The translations under genes and the position numbers were made by a program. Source: Leptospira ellisii (GTDB taxonomy: Bacteria > Spirochaetota > Leptospiria > Leptospirales > Leptospiraceae). Taken from it: a stretch of DNA of 23,530 nucleotides. The stretch spans positions 1 through 23,530 of the forward strand of contig NZ_NPEF01000031.1 of assembly GCF_002811955.1 (NCBI RefSeq), in the 5' to 3' direction. Below the pieces are notes generated by a model, which saw nothing but the letters and a program-made list of their open reading frames with translations, was not told the origin of the DNA and searched no databases. Shown piece after piece: positions 23,361-23,530 of the stretch; the stretch's first letter is position 1, and every line of letters starts with the position of its first letter.

Positions 23361-23530
23361 GAAAAATTATTCGTATACTCAATTGATTCGCTGGAAGAAT
23401 TTCCAGTCGACCGAATCGACTCAATCAATCTCGAAGTCGAATTGTTTAATCGAGGAAAATCAGAAGGACAATTCAAGCGAATTCATCGCGGAACGATTTT
23501 TCCTCCAGAAGGATTTAAATTTGAAGGAGG
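23358..23530 (+). CDS. Partial gene at window end (tail fibre region?)
   Basis: The frame is open from the ATG to the window end (57 codons): MEKLFVYSIDSLEEFPVDRI, then NLEVELFNRGKSEGQFKRIH, then RGTIFPPEGFKFEGG. I do not recognise it. In Mu-like order the gene after gp48 is the tail fibre or an adhesin-related protein. The product has no signal peptide. The gene carries the third leader element, as the protease/scaffold and sheath genes do. Confidence 0.5.
   Translation, partial: MEKLFVYSIDSLEEFPVDRIDSINLEVELFNRGKSEGQFKRIHRGTIFPPEGFKFEG

Overview
The window carries the late (virion) gene block of a contractile-tailed, Mu-like prophage or phage. Every convincing gene lies on the + strand. 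A spirochete host, most likely Leptospira, is suggested by general features: roughly 40% G+C by eye, many GAA/AAA-rich and TCG-containing reading frames, and Leptospira-style signal peptides ending LFAE or LFSE. No host marker gene settles this, so the host is an inference.

Layout. (1) 1-655: a broken TPR-repeat remnant, then a small helix-turn-helix protein of the excisionase/MerR-like type, with a promoter-like -35 box and a palindrome at its start. (2) 656-828: non-coding leader ending in a strong intrinsic terminator. (3) 829-2500: lysis-type cassette with two small membrane proteins (holin candidates), a membrane protein overlapped out of frame by a lipoprotein (spanin-like), and a C39-like cysteine peptidase (endolysin candidate). 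(4) 2502-7571: DNA packaging and portal, i.e. small terminase, large terminase, portal and Mu F-like head morphogenesis protein. (5) 7568-12964: head genes, i.e. a small acidic protein, prohead protease with an in-frame nested scaffold, decoration protein, major capsid protein, head-tail joining and tail-completion proteins. (6) 13017-18267: tail sheath, tail tube, tail assembly chaperone with a -1 frameshift signal, and tape measure. (7) 18264-23299: baseplate genes (DUF6046-like, LysM, gpD/gp44-like hub, gpV/gp45 spike, gpW/gp46, gpJ/gp47, gp48-like), interrupted by a small secreted beta-repeat protein. (8) 23358-end: start of a further gene cut by the window.

Most neighbouring genes overlap by 1-8 bases (ATGA, GTGA, TTGA), so the block looks like one or a few long late transcripts. 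The few gaps are informative. Three of them (7853-7908, 12963-13019, 23304-23360) hold the same two-hairpin RNA-like leader, directly before the protease/scaffold gene, the tail sheath gene and the last partial gene. Both stems are preserved while their bases change. A conserved 5' GAGCG can alternatively pair with the strand that sequesters the Shine-Dalgarno sequence. A fourth gap (14954-15010) has a decayed copy lacking hairpin 1, and the terminator region near 770-818 carries an inverted relative. I do not recognise this family. It is the best candidate in the window for an undescribed regulatory system.

Two recoding sites are also visible: a textbook A AAA AAG slip site at the end of the tail chaperone gene, and an in-phase A AAA AAA inside a ten-A run near the end of the portal gene. 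At the second site a -1 shift would join portal to the head morphogenesis protein, whose own frame has no credible start codon.
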